From a virus, in IMG/VR virus record IMGVR_UViG_3300050343_000214, positions 1-64,000 of that record: DNA of 64,000 nt. One strand, given 5' to 3'. This document shows positions 55,699-64,000 of the stretch, piece after piece. Under the pieces are notes generated by a model. The model was not told where the DNA came from and did no database searches. It saw nothing but the letters and a program-made list of their open reading frames with translations. Within the stretch, counting starts at the first letter, position 1; the number at the start of each line of letters is the position of its first letter. A program made the translations under genes and the position numbers.

Positions 55699-56487
55699 AT
55701 GACTTATAATTCTAATACTAACAAATCTATAATTAGAGAAAACCAAAGCGCCCCTAGCTTAAGTTCGTCTTATGCCATTCAACAGGGAGCAAGAGAAAGT
55801 GGCTTATTTGCTCCTGAGCAACAGAGTTTCTTGGGTGCTAGCATTACAAACTTTAGCGTACAAAACGGTGATGGTTCTAGTCCATCATCTTTATCCGTAG
55901 AGCTTGTAGAAGATCCTGACTTTAACAATTATGTCAATGAGATATCTGGTGTTGGTGGCTTTGAGTATGACCCGTATCACAACGGATCTAGTGACAACTT
56001 CAATCCACCAGCTGTAGGTATGCCTGTCTTTTTTGTTTACGCGACTCCAAGAGCTAAAATCAAAGATGCGTTTTACCCAACTGGCGCCCTTCCTAATGGT
56101 GAATCTATTTTTAAATTTGGGGGCTTGCTACAAAGTTTTCATCAAACTAATTCTGTTGGTGGTAGGACTTTTTCAGTTACAGTTTCAGACCCAAGAGAGA
56201 TACTATCCAATATATATTTGATATTAAATCACTCCGACACAAAAGTTGGAGACGTTGAGAACAATGTATTTAATGTGTTTGGTTTTTTAGAATACAATCC
56301 TACAGACGACACAAGGGAAATGTTTAATGGTTATACCTCTAACGTCTTAAGAAGGAGTGGGGATGGAACACAGTTTGCTGGCGACGACATGTATTATAGC
56401 GCGGGAATACCCGCCTTGCCAGCTAATCAGCTGTATCCTACGCATTACTTTGAAAATACAGGTTATGACATACCAAGTTCCCCATAA
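55699..56487 (+). CDS. Tail hub-like protein, N-terminal part
   Basis: The 262-residue segment contains FLGASITNFSVQNGDGSSPS, SLSVELVEDPDFNNYV, a YDPYHNGSSDNFNPPAVG stretch, then FKFGGLLQSFHQTNSVGG and FSVTVSDPREILSNIYLILN. The hub domain pattern 'F.FGG.LQS......G..FSV...DPREILSN' is, in my recollection, a hallmark of tail hub or baseplate-type proteins of marine phages. The frame stops after YDIPSSP. Adding one T (GTTCCCC to GTTTCCCC) would continue it as FPITGTAMSRRGSYGMPYYR. It is the start of a gene running to 59861. Confidence 0.6.
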   Translation: MTYNSNTNKSIIRENQSAPSLSSSYAIQQGARESGLFAPEQQSFLGASITNFSVQNGDGSSPSSLSVELVEDPDFNNYVNEISGVGGFEYDPYHNGSSDNFNPPAVGMPVFFVYATPRAKIKDAFYPTGALPNGESIFKFGGLLQSFHQTNSVGGRTFSVTVSDPREILSNIYLILNHSDTKVGDVENNVFNVFGFLEYNPTDDTREMFNGYTSNVLRRSGDGTQFAGDDMYYSAGIPALPANQLYPTHYFENTGYDIPSSP

Positions 56488-56644
56488 CTGGAACTGCAAT
56501 GTCTAGGCGTGGATCTTACGGAATGCCTTACTACAGGATAATGCAAGGCTTATCTGCAATGAGCGCTACGCTTCCACATGCAGAATATTCTGGATTTTGC
56601 TGGAGGTATATATTATAGAGGTATGACATTCAATTTAGTCTTTA
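56488..56644 (+). pseudogene. Hub-like gene, segment between frameshifts
   Basis: In shifted frames this reads ITGTAMSRRGSYGMPYYRIM, then MSATLPHAEYSGF and AGGIYYRGMTFNLVFNGLP. An extra T in TTTTGC (about 56597) and an extra C in CTCCCTG (about 56652) explain the breaks. Protein sense is continuous across both. Confidence 0.55.
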
Positions 56645-57097
56645 ATGGACTACCTCCCTGTTCCTCCTATGTATTGTTTCGATCAAGACAGCACTGATCT
56701 ATTATCATTTTTGATAGAGATAGCTGACGCCTCTGGCAGAGAAATATCCGTATCTTTGAGGCCATCTCAAACCAATTCGGCTACTTCTTTCTCTGGTGGT
56801 GATATCATAATTAATTTTATTGATAGAACTATGGAAAGTTCTGTGGGTCAGATACGTAATTTTATTAAAAATAATGTGCCACAATCTAAAGATCCGTCAA
56901 GCGGTGGATCGTCTTCTGAGTTTAGTCAAGCTGAAAAGGAAGATATTGGATATGAAGCTACTAATCCTGAAACTGGCAAGATAGTATTTGGTGGTAATAG
57001 GGTTGACTTATATGCATTTACTAGCAATCATGATGATGGCAGATATTTTAAACTAAACAACGGGCAAGTACCAGTCCAATGGATCTTACTTTGCTAA
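56645..57097 (+). CDS. Hub-like gene, middle part
   Basis: The 150-residue segment (from VPPMYCFDQDSTDLLSFLIE) includes IADASGREISVSLRPSQ, then FIDRTMESSVGQIRNFIKN and YEATNPETGKIVFGGNRVDL. It ends QVPVQWILLC at a TAA, after which a shift gives SNGSYFANNQFLPYYGKLSE. It belongs to the same long hub-like protein; the first ATG (MDYL) is out of the true frame by one base. The alternation of helix and strand here is unlike the fibre proteins. Confidence 0.55.
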   Translation: MDYLPVPPMYCFDQDSTDLLSFLIEIADASGREISVSLRPSQTNSATSFSGGDIIINFIDRTMESSVGQIRNFIKNNVPQSKDPSSGGSSSEFSQAEKEDIGYEATNPETGKIVFGGNRVDLYAFTSNHDDGRYFKLNNGQVPVQWILLC

Positions 57098-57107
57098 CAA
57101 TCAATTC

Positions 57108-57332
57108 TTGCCGTACTATGGGAAGTTGTCTGAAAATGTTTTCAGTCCCGTTAGAGGGTCTGGGGATTGGAGGCAAATATTATTAGACTCCAGTGGGCTG
57201 GGTGCGTTTGGGGTTGGCAACTATTACATTGCGACAGAAGTTGAATTGAGATACGCTGCAAAAAACTTTAAGGCTTGGAAAAGTTTTCTGGAGTTCTTTG
57301 ATCAACAAGTACCTGACCAAGCTAGTAACTAA
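57108..57332 (+). CDS. Hub-like gene, short middle part
   Basis: The 74-residue segment reads YYGKLSENVFSPVRGSG, then LLDSSGLGAFGVGNYYIATE and WKSFLEFFDQQVPDQASN. The upstream frame is open to about 57078. It is flanked by indels and continues as QESRYQDVFRDGGATKSAG in another frame. Together with neighbours it forms one protein. Confidence 0.5.
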   Translation: MPYYGKLSENVFSPVRGSGDWRQILLDSSGLGAFGVGNYYIATEVELRYAAKNFKAWKSFLEFFDQQVPDQASN

Positions 57333-57353
57333 TCCAAGAGTCTAGATATCAAG

Positions 57354-59861
57354 ATGTGTTTAGAGACGGTGGGGCGACTAAGAGTGCAGGATTCTGACGG
57401 GGTGCGCGTTAGAGGTCTGAAAGTTCCTAGATGCTTATTCACTAACGATACAGGTTTTGAAGACGGAGTGCCTAAAAATCCTTGTTCTCCACCTTTTGGT
57501 TTTCCTCTTTACTATGGAAGATCTAACTCTATAGGACTATCATTAGACGGTCTTATTGATCCTCGGTTTAGTGTTCTTGCTGATTTAAACAGGGTTAAAC
57601 AGTCTTCCGGTGAAGACATACAGGTGGTAGTAAATTATCTTATTGACAAGTATACTAAACTAAGAAATTTGAGAGGTATTAGTCAAGCAGAAGAAGACTT
57701 GTTAGAAAGTCTAGAAGAAGGAAATCTTAATCCAGAGTACTTACAAAGAGCTTCTGAGTCTCTTTCCAAGCAAGTATACACAGCTAAGTCTGCGGAATTT
57801 AGCAAAAACAGAAAAGAGAATGTACAGAAAATATATAACTTTGTTAGATCGGTAGCTACACAATGCTATGGTAAGAAATTTCTAGTTAGAATACCGAACA
57901 AGCCCAACTACAAGTTTGCTTCAGGTACTGCTACTGGAGTAGAGCTTAACGGCAATAAAAGCATTTACAAAAAAGGATATTTTGGTTTTCCCCCAAGGTC
58001 TTCTGTGTCCGGTTCAGACTTGAGCGGTGCAGCTGGTGGTGACGATATTTCATTTGTTTACAATTCCAATGACACCAATATTAATAACGATCAATCTAAA
58101 TTTCATAGAGCATTAATAACTAATTACAATCCTATAGATGCTGCTTTAGCACATAACTTTACTCCCAATGCAGCTGGTGGATTTTTAACTAAAAGCGCAT
58201 ATGCGACAGGGCTTAAAAGTGCATTAATACCTAGAGATTTAAGTTCCTTTGGTACTTCCTATAGGATACAAGGTTATGCTAGATATGATCACGCTGAATA
58301 TTTAAATATACCCAGTACTGATTGTTATACTGAAAAAGTCGGAGATGATCCAAATAGGAAAAACGCCATACCAAATAAAATAGCTGGAACAGATGAATTT
58401 GAGGCTCGGGTTAGTGGGGAAACTATGCTAGGTTTCATGCCTATAGAATTAGATGAAAAATATTATTTTCCAGCACAGACTGTTTCACGTACTGTTAAAA
58501 GATACGGTACAAACTTAAGAAGCAAAGTCTACTATGTGGCAGAAGCTCAAACTCCAGATGAGGATGGGAAACTGCCAGAGAATGCAACTTTAGAATCAAA
58601 AATAGAATTAATACCAAACTACAAATCTAATCACACACAATCTATAGTAGATTTTCCAAGAGACAGTATAGGCAAAATTATACCTTATCCAGATACATCT
58701 AGAGCTTACGCTCTGATTACTTTGCCAGAAAAGGTCACTGTCAAAAGAGACAACGTTGGAGACATACCGATTCGTAACCATTTTAAGGCGGCAACTTATA
58801 TAAATCATTTCGGAGACGATGCGTCAATAAATACAGTTACACACGTAAAGACAAACAAAAGATTAGATTTTGCTAATCAAGGCGCTTCTCTTACATTCTT
58901 TAACCCCAATAGGTTGTTTAGCTCTCCTAAAGGTTTGCCCCCAGACGTTGTTGTGTTGCCATTAGAAAATGAGCAGGCTTGCTATGGACCTTGGTATACT
59001 GGTCCCGTTAGAGTTAAAAATGATGATGATACCTACAGTTATAAGGTGATTAAAAACTCTGGAGGTAAGGTTAATATTGAGATGGATGAAAGTTTGACCC
59101 CTTGGAACTTTGGGTCATATGAGCTGATGAATGTAGCTGGCATGGCTAGGACAGAAGTTATTAATACTTTGTATTTTGCGTCAGAAAAAGGATCTATCAC
59201 TTTTCCCGGTATGCCTTTTGGTATCTTTGAAATAGGAGATATCGCTGCAAATTCGGGGCCAATACTAGACAGTATAAGTTTTGATATAGGCGTGGGTGGA
59301 GTTCACACTAGCTATAGATTTCAAACATATACTAGAAGTTTTGGAGCTATGAAAAAACAACAACAGAAATCTTTGGATTTAATGAAGACGCAATCTTTAA
59401 AAGCTGGCAAAGCTAATTTTGATTTATTCACTAAGGGGATAATAAAATCTAAATTTAGCGGCGCACTTCCCAAAAGACAATTTAAGCCTTACGAGTCTTT
59501 TTACGAAGAGCCAAGCAGTAGCACTACAGACACTGAAATTGTATCCTTAGTACCAGCTGTTAATCCAGCTGATCCCAGAGGGGACTCTTTTACAAAACTA
59601 ACGCCTCAAGCGGCTAATGTTTCTTCAGAAGGTCTGCAAGCAAGCATAGAAGGTTCAGAAGATATTACATCTTTAGCGGAAGAGAATTACAATTCTGCAA
59701 TAAAACAATCTTCAGACGGAAAGGTTGTTGTTTCTATGGAGCCTCACGCTAGCGTCCCGTCTGTAGATATAGGAAATGCTGAATCGTTAGAGTCGTTGTA
59801 TCAACAACCCACCGATTCGTATGATTTAGACAATATAACACTCAGTTATTGGAGGACATAA
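57354..59861 (+). CDS. Tail hub-like protein, C-terminal part
   Basis: The 835-residue segment opens in VRVRGLKVPRCLFTNDTGFE and PCSPPFGFPLYYGRSN, then has a helical section (residues about 90-170). Central parts carry GETMLGFMPIELDEKYYFPA and RTVKRYGTNLRSKVYYVAEA. Near residues 610-690 comes SITFPGMPFGIFEIGD, then GVGGVHTSYRFQTYTRSFGA, a pattern I recall in tail hub-type proteins of marine phages. The C-terminal 100 residues are Ser/Glu-rich and probably disordered. The true N-terminus is at 55699; repaired length is near 1,380 residues. The role is inferred as a tail-tip/hub structural component. Confidence 0.6.
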   Translation: MCLETVGRLRVQDSDGVRVRGLKVPRCLFTNDTGFEDGVPKNPCSPPFGFPLYYGRSNSIGLSLDGLIDPRFSVLADLNRVKQSSGEDIQVVVNYLIDKYTKLRNLRGISQAEEDLLESLEEGNLNPEYLQRASESLSKQVYTAKSAEFSKNRKENVQKIYNFVRSVATQCYGKKFLVRIPNKPNYKFASGTATGVELNGNKSIYKKGYFGFPPRSSVSGSDLSGAAGGDDISFVYNSNDTNINNDQSKFHRALITNYNPIDAALAHNFTPNAAGGFLTKSAYATGLKSALIPRDLSSFGTSYRIQGYARYDHAEYLNIPSTDCYTEKVGDDPNRKNAIPNKIAGTDEFEARVSGETMLGFMPIELDEKYYFPAQTVSRTVKRYGTNLRSKVYYVAEAQTPDEDGKLPENATLESKIELIPNYKSNHTQSIVDFPRDSIGKIIPYPDTSRAYALITLPEKVTVKRDNVGDIPIRNHFKAATYINHFGDDASINTVTHVKTNKRLDFANQGASLTFFNPNRLFSSPKGLPPDVVVLPLENEQACYGPWYTGPVRVKNDDDTYSYKVIKNSGGKVNIEMDESLTPWNFGSYELMNVAGMARTEVINTLYFASEKGSITFPGMPFGIFEIGDIAANSGPILDSISFDIGVGGVHTSYRFQTYTRSFGAMKKQQQKSLDLMKTQSLKAGKANFDLFTKGIIKSKFSGALPKRQFKPYESFYEEPSSSTTDTEIVSLVPAVNPADPRGDSFTKLTPQAANVSSEGLQASIEGSEDITSLAEENYNSAIKQSSDGKVVVSMEPHASVPSVDIGNAESLESLYQQPTDSYDLDNITLSYWRT

Positions 59862-59862
59862 A

Positions 59863-62406
59863 ATGGCGAGTCAAGGAAACTTTTTTAGCTCTACTTCACA
59901 AAATCATCAGTTTCTTACTAATGATCCCGTGTTTTTAAAATATGGTTCTGGTAGTTTTACTAAGAAAAGTATTAAAAATGTTTTAAAAGGTATGAGGGAT
60001 GACGGTGATAATATATCAGATGAGGAATTCTACAAAGACCATCTAGAGGGAATAGCAGATGATGGCTTAACCATTGACATTATTAATAATGCAAACAGTG
60101 GTTCTTGGGTTGGTAAAGAATTTGTCGATGCTAATAATTCTTATAGCGACGTAACCTACACCTTTCAAGAGGTAATAGATTTAGTAGATACTTTTGAAGA
60201 AAAAATAAAAGACTTAACTAAGAAGCACGAAGACAAAGATACTGCTGTACAAAAAAGAACCGATGCAAAAAATTGGATATCTGCTAACATTGATACGTTT
60301 AAAACTGGAGAGCAAGAATGCTTACAGTTACACGGAACACTTTTTTATGATAAAGACTTAGACGACAACGGTAGTCAAAAAGAGTATTGGACTAAAATAT
60401 TTTTCTACATGCCTAAAGAAAGAAACAATGAAAGGGTTGTAGCCACCAAGGGAAAGACAGTTATATCAGACGTTGGCACTCGCGCTACTGGAGCCAAGTA
60501 TTCAACCAGCAAAACTAAATCAGCGTTATCAAGACACCATCCGGGCCTGTATATTAACGCTGATGCTATAGATGCTTCCAGCCTAGACGATCTTGCTTCA
60601 GGGCCATTACGATTATCTTACAATAATAGTCTTGGGATGTGGGAATCTTCTCAATGTATATTAGCTAGACTTATTACTGACTTGGCGCCAGCCGGTAACA
60701 ATCCGTTCACTATGCCGGATGAAACGAATGGTTACTTGTCTGATCCCGATGAGGCGGCAGCGTTTTATAACAAAGGGTCTGAATTCTATACTGGCAATTT
60801 TAGTACTGGGTTAGCAGTTCCTGTCAATGCTGAAAATAAAAATCCACATTTGTTTGGTCCTAATTTTAACATGGATGAATATGGCGAAAAATCAATAGAA
60901 AGAATCATGGTCGTTAACAGGGCAGAAAAAGAGTTTACTGCTGGCACGTTGATAATGTGTACTTTGATTGGGGCAGAGTGGATAGTTTCTGAATTTAGCA
61001 CAGCTGGTCAGGGATTTCCTACTAGAATGGGAGCTTGGACTTTCTCTAAATTTATTGCTAACTCAGATAATTATTTCAGAAGCAATGATGAAACAGACAG
61101 AATGTGGGACATAAATACATATGAAGACAGAGCTAGAAAGAGATGGTATGAAGATTGGAAGACATCAGTTGCTGATGGATCAGAATCTCATTTGGGATTT
61201 CACAACATTGCAACAATCGCTACAGACAACGGAGCGGAAAATGTTCCATTCAATCCCAGCTGTGGTTATCAAATGTGTACATCTTTTGATACAGCTAAAT
61301 ATCATAAAGACACTAAGATAAATTTTGATGAAATAATGTCAGACACTCAGGGAGATCCACAGGGCAATCACCTTCCTATATTTTGGGGTCCGGTTCTTCC
61401 AGATGGATACAATTCTAAAGCTCCCACTATAGGTGAAGCTGGCGCGTCTTTTGGTATCAATAGTGACAAATATTTCTACTCTACAGACTATCTAGATGAA
61501 ATGAATATCCCAGCGGACATGGCTGTTAACGGACCCTACAGTGAAGATTATAATACGTCTCCCATACTTCCGCTAGATTACTGGCAAGAAAAACTTTTTG
61601 GTGGTGGAAGTCTTTACAGTAATGCTAAAAGCTATAGAAACGAAATATTTGCTTCTCAAACTTACAAAAATGGTTTTGGGTTTCAACCTAAAAATCCAAA
61701 CAGACTTCAATTTGCTCCACTTACTATGGAGATGGTAATTAATACAGACGAAGATCAAGCAGATGAATCTAATCCAAATTACGACAATGGATTTACAGGC
61801 GGCGGTAAGGTTGCGATGTATAATAACTGGAGGCAAGCGTATGGTAATGAAAACATGTTTGGCTTTATGTTTGACAGATATAGCTGTGTTGCAAAACAAG
61901 CCAAGCAAATACAGTACGACAAAAAGGTTGAATTTAAACCTTTAAGTACTCCGTATAATTATTGGTATACTCTATTTAGAGACCAAGAAAATGAACAAAC
62001 ACAAGGCTTGAATCTTACAGCGGTCACGGCTGCTATCAACAGAATATCGCGCCCCGGTGGTGGAGAAGTTAATATTGAGGTTGCGCAACAATTTGGTACA
62101 ACACCCGCAAGAACAGTTTCAGGTGGACAGAATGCTTCTTTTAATGGAGTGGCTGCTTTCTTTGGTGTACCGTCCATGACTCCCGCTACTCCTCCAAGTA
62201 GCAATACTTTTACTCAGTGGGGTAGCGTTACAGATAAATATAATACAGCTGGGACAACAGCTCTTCACTGTAGAGCGTTTGATGCTTGGCCTCGTAGAGA
62301 TACTATATGGGATACGAGATTCTTTTCTGCTCTCCATTTCAATCCAGATTTAGAAGATGAAGACGGCAGGACAGATGTAGACTTTCAAGTTCCCACATTG
62401 TCTTGA
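59863..62406 (+). CDS. Large tail-tip protein, N-terminal and central part
   Basis: This 847-residue segment follows the hub-like gene after one base. It starts MASQGNFFSSTSQNHQFLTN. A helical portion lies at about 110-150 (IDLVDTFEEKIKDLTKKHED). It then has a mixed region with many aromatics (LHGTLFYDKDLDD, KIFFYMPKERNNERVV), and ERIMVVNRAEKEFTAGTLIM followed by CTLIGAEWIVSEF. The protein lies downstream of hub genes, a position I associate with tail-tip or receptor-linked proteins. Its frame ends in VPTLS, but continuation is seen in the next pieces (SGGFPSDGASITAADEASYK), giving a gene ending near 63086, about 1,070 residues. Confidence 0.55.
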   Translation: MASQGNFFSSTSQNHQFLTNDPVFLKYGSGSFTKKSIKNVLKGMRDDGDNISDEEFYKDHLEGIADDGLTIDIINNANSGSWVGKEFVDANNSYSDVTYTFQEVIDLVDTFEEKIKDLTKKHEDKDTAVQKRTDAKNWISANIDTFKTGEQECLQLHGTLFYDKDLDDNGSQKEYWTKIFFYMPKERNNERVVATKGKTVISDVGTRATGAKYSTSKTKSALSRHHPGLYINADAIDASSLDDLASGPLRLSYNNSLGMWESSQCILARLITDLAPAGNNPFTMPDETNGYLSDPDEAAAFYNKGSEFYTGNFSTGLAVPVNAENKNPHLFGPNFNMDEYGEKSIERIMVVNRAEKEFTAGTLIMCTLIGAEWIVSEFSTAGQGFPTRMGAWTFSKFIANSDNYFRSNDETDRMWDINTYEDRARKRWYEDWKTSVADGSESHLGFHNIATIATDNGAENVPFNPSCGYQMCTSFDTAKYHKDTKINFDEIMSDTQGDPQGNHLPIFWGPVLPDGYNSKAPTIGEAGASFGINSDKYFYSTDYLDEMNIPADMAVNGPYSEDYNTSPILPLDYWQEKLFGGGSLYSNAKSYRNEIFASQTYKNGFGFQPKNPNRLQFAPLTMEMVINTDEDQADESNPNYDNGFTGGGKVAMYNNWRQAYGNENMFGFMFDRYSCVAKQAKQIQYDKKVEFKPLSTPYNYWYTLFRDQENEQTQGLNLTAVTAAINRISRPGGGEVNIEVAQQFGTTPARTVSGGQNASFNGVAAFFGVPSMTPATPPSSNTFTQWGSVTDKYNTAGTTALHCRAFDAWPRRDTIWDTRFFSALHFNPDLEDEDGRTDVDFQVPTLS

Positions 62407-62735
62407 GTGGAGGATTTCCTTCAGATGGTGCTTCTATCACCGCTGCCGATGAAGCTAGTTATAAAGACAAGAAAGATTGGACGTATGATAAAATACGCAG
62501 AGGAAAGCTTCTCACTAATGGTGGATTTAAATATAATAAATTAACTATTGGTCTAGACCCATCTAGCCTTGTAATAGCTAAAGCTGGCGAAACTGGCGTG
62601 TCTGGATTTGTTGATAATGATAGAAATGAATATAAGTTTTATGTAAACGTTACTGATGGCGCAGTACAATCTGTGGATTTTAACGCTTCTGATTCTTTGG
62701 GTGTTTCATTAGAAGGTGTAGATTTAAGTCCCTAA
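62403..62735 (+). CDS. Tail-tip protein, penultimate fragment
   Basis: The 110-residue frame has only a TTG as a possible start, inside the upstream stop. It reads SGGFPSDGASITAADEASYK, RRGKLLTNGGFKYNKLTIGL and EYKFYVNVTDGAVQSVDFNA. A lost base between CTT and GAG near 62403 joins it to the upstream segment. It stops at SP, where removing one C from CCC (62730-62732) continues the protein as NAFSGAYVDDDGTTHNGFIV. Confidence 0.5.
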   Translation: MSGGFPSDGASITAADEASYKDKKDWTYDKIRRGKLLTNGGFKYNKLTIGLDPSSLVIAKAGETGVSGFVDNDRNEYKFYVNVTDGAVQSVDFNASDSLGVSLEGVDLSP

Positions 62736-63086
62736 TGCGTTCTCGGGCGCTTATGTTGATGATGACGGAACGACACACAATGGTTTTATCGTCAGGTACG
62801 CAGATGCTGTCCTTATATTTCAAGGGAAGGTCAGGCTCGTTAAAAGGCAAGATAATGGGCCTACGGAACACGGTGGAGTTGTCAGATGTACAGCTAGCAG
62901 CAAACTACGGGCAAGGTCAAGTAAGTGGCACAACCAGCGCTTCTTTGGCGTTAGATCCTAATAAATACAGGGAAATACGACGTTTATTTCTTCTTTCATA
63001 ATGACATTTCACACACGTATCAGAGCGCCGACTACAATCCCTTTATGTCAAATGGATTACAGTACGTGGTAGCTAATATAACTTAA
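62731..63086 (+). pseudogene. Tail-tip protein, frameshifted C-terminus
   Basis: The frame from 62731 reads NAFSGAYVDDDGTTHNGFIV and LIFQGKVRLVKRQDNGPTEH, then stops near 62961. After one more shift at the GAAAT near 62975 it gives YDVYFFFHNDISHTYQSADY, and NPFMSNGLQYVVANIT ends at TAA (63084-63086). This aromatic and His/Asp-rich end is a convincing C-terminus. Another open frame at 62735-63001 covers the same DNA, but most of it is low-sense protein and I reject it. Confidence 0.5.
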
Positions 63087-63091
63087 TTTTG

Positions 63092-63101
63092 GTGTATATA
63101 A
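63092..63101 (+). promoter_or_regulatory. Candidate late promoter element GTGTATATA
   Basis: GTGTATATAA lies in the 49-base gap, 44 bases before the next ATG, and matches elements at 2568 and 6408. It would let the last virion gene be transcribed separately. Not tested beyond recurrence. Confidence 0.35.
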
Positions 63102-63135
63102 CTATGTTTCATACCTTTTTACGGAGATTTTAACA

Positions 63136-63888
63136 ATGGCAGAGATCAAATTTATGGCAAATATCAAGGGCGCAGCAGCAACAGCTGACTCTAATTTGCT
63201 AAACCACACTGGGAGTAATGGTGAGGAGAAGCAAGGGCTAGGATTTTATGGCTTGGCTCATGGCTTGTCTGTTCCGGTTGGTAGCGTTCAAGACACTACT
63301 TTTGTGACCAACGAAACTGGAACAGCAGTCGGCTCGCAACTAAACAATACGGCTATGTCTTCTCTTGGAGATGGTAGCACGGTTGGCGAAGTAAAAGTAA
63401 ACAATTCAGCGGCAATTGATCTAAACAAATTGCCTAATTATTTATGCCCACTTAATCTGAGATTTACAAACGACGATGCAGTTAGAGTTCAAGAATGTAA
63501 GTTGCGTGTCTTTAACAAGAGCGACATTGATACGCCTGCTCAGGGTGTAACTACTTACGTCTTTGAGGCTAGGCATCCATCGAATCTTCAGACTGTAGGA
63601 AATCTCAACCATAGAGGTAGATCAGATAACAGCTGGGTTGAGTTCAGTTCTTCTACCGCCAACAACGCAGGGCAAGTTGTTGACATGGTAATGACACCAT
63701 CTCCGGGTGCGAGCGGAGTAAATACTGACAACCAAGACAGTGATACTGCCTTGGGCTATAGCACCACTGAGGGAGTTACACACGCCAGCACTCAGCACGA
63801 TTGGTATGTCGCTCTCAGCGCAGAACCTGAAAGCATTGGAAGCAAAGAGAATTACGCTCTGTATTTTACATTAGAATACTTGTCGTAA
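63136..63888 (+). CDS. Last virion protein of the operon, function unknown
   Basis: The 250-residue protein starts MAEIKFMANIKGAAATADSN with ACGGAG upstream. It has a beta-rich layout with ECKLRVFNKSDIDTPAQGVT, then HRGRSDNSWVEFSSSTANN, and a C-terminal YVALSAEPESIGSKENYALY ending FTLEYLS. The overall pattern (small beta protein ending with a 'W.a...a....g..nya..l..eyl' strand) resembles small structural proteins I recall from marine phages, often of the head or tail surface. It is followed directly by a strong terminator. No enzyme motif is visible. Confidence 0.55.
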   Translation: MAEIKFMANIKGAAATADSNLLNHTGSNGEEKQGLGFYGLAHGLSVPVGSVQDTTFVTNETGTAVGSQLNNTAMSSLGDGSTVGEVKVNNSAAIDLNKLPNYLCPLNLRFTNDDAVRVQECKLRVFNKSDIDTPAQGVTTYVFEARHPSNLQTVGNLNHRGRSDNSWVEFSSSTANNAGQVVDMVMTPSPGASGVNTDNQDSDTALGYSTTEGVTHASTQHDWYVALSAEPESIGSKENYALYFTLEYLS

Positions 63889-63914
63889 TTTTTTTATTAG
63901 GTATGAAACAAGAT

Positions 63915-63950
63915 AGCTACCCACCCCTTGCGGGGTAGGTAGCTTTTTCT
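63915..63950 (+). terminator. Strong rho-independent terminator ending the structural operon
   Basis: AGCTACC (63915-63921) pairs with GGTAGCT (63938-63944) and ACCCC (63923-63927) with GGGGT (63932-63936). One C-A mismatch lies between the two helices and the loop is TTGC. A TTTTT run follows the stem. It sits between the last + gene and a converging - frame. Confidence 0.9.
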
Positions 63951-64000
63951 TTATTCGTTGGTCTTCGTCTTGGGATTCCATTTAACCCAACCGTTATCAG
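63951..64000 (-). CDS. C-terminal end of a converging gene (partial)
   Basis: On the - strand the frame entering from the right edge reads DNGWVKWNPKTKTNE and stops at TAA (complement of 63951-63953), directly behind the terminator. Only 15 residues are visible, so no function can be given. The good sense of the sequence and its fit with a shared terminator suggest a real gene on the opposite strand and the end of the structural region. Confidence 0.35.
   Translation of the reverse strand, partial: DNGWVKWNPKTKTNE

Noticed and set aside
62735-63001. Open frame of 88 residues at the end of the tail-tip gene
   Set aside because: Most of it is out of the frame that gives good protein (NAFSGAYVDDDG...); only a short middle part might be used.
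1-64000. tRNA genes, CRISPR arrays, insertion sequences, diversity-generating reverse transcriptase
   Set aside because: No cloverleaf, no regularly spaced direct repeats, no transposase or reverse transcriptase motifs were seen on either strand by eye.

Overview
The window is one continuous late structural region of a tailed double-stranded DNA phage (Caudoviricetes). Almost every base is coding, all confident genes lie on the + strand, and they are packed head to tail with frequent ATGA or TAATG overlaps and AAGGAG-type ribosome binding sites. The order of head protease/scaffold, capsid decoration, major capsid, connector-like genes, tail tube, chaperone-position genes, tape measure and tail-tip hub fixes the identification. 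The DNA is AT-rich. Several proteins resemble, by my recollection, families from uncultured marine phages, but the host cannot be read from this window. No sheath gene is recognisable next to the tail tube, so a long non-contractile tail is the simpler reading. The tape measure, about 2,200 residues once repaired, implies a very long tail.

Layout. 1-2.6 kb: end of the prohead protease running in frame into a coiled-coil scaffold, then a decoration-type protein, the major capsid protein and a strong terminator. 2.6-30 kb: an unusually large block of fibre/adhesin genes placed between capsid and neck genes. It includes a YadA-like repeat fibre, a phage-anchored RCC1 propeller, YVTN-like and FG-GAP-like propellers, cupredoxin-like domains, an Ig-like domain and a recurrent 50-75 residue module. 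These parts are joined by threonine/proline/alanine-rich linkers. 30-35 kb: neck or tail-completion candidates, a duplicated tail-tube protein and chaperone-position genes. 35-42 kb: tape measure. 42-53 kb: two giant tail proteins, the second an FG-GAP propeller split by a domain insert of about 1,070 residues. 53-63 kb: tail-tip/hub-type proteins. 63.1-63.9 kb: a last virion-type protein, a strong terminator and the end of a converging - strand gene.

Working together: scaffold and protease build the head around the capsid and decoration proteins; connector genes close it; tube, chaperones and tape measure set the tail; hub proteins form the tip. The many propeller and linker proteins most plausibly form a dense set of receptor- or surface-binding fibres.

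A caution runs through the annotation. At least seven places carry single-base indels, several in homopolymers, that split otherwise fluent proteins (about 0.76, 21.0, 33.4-33.7, 39.8-39.9, 47.05-48.13, 56.5-57.4 and 62.4-63.0 kb). I read these as sequence errors or very recent damage rather than gene boundaries, and annotate the pieces with notes on how they join.
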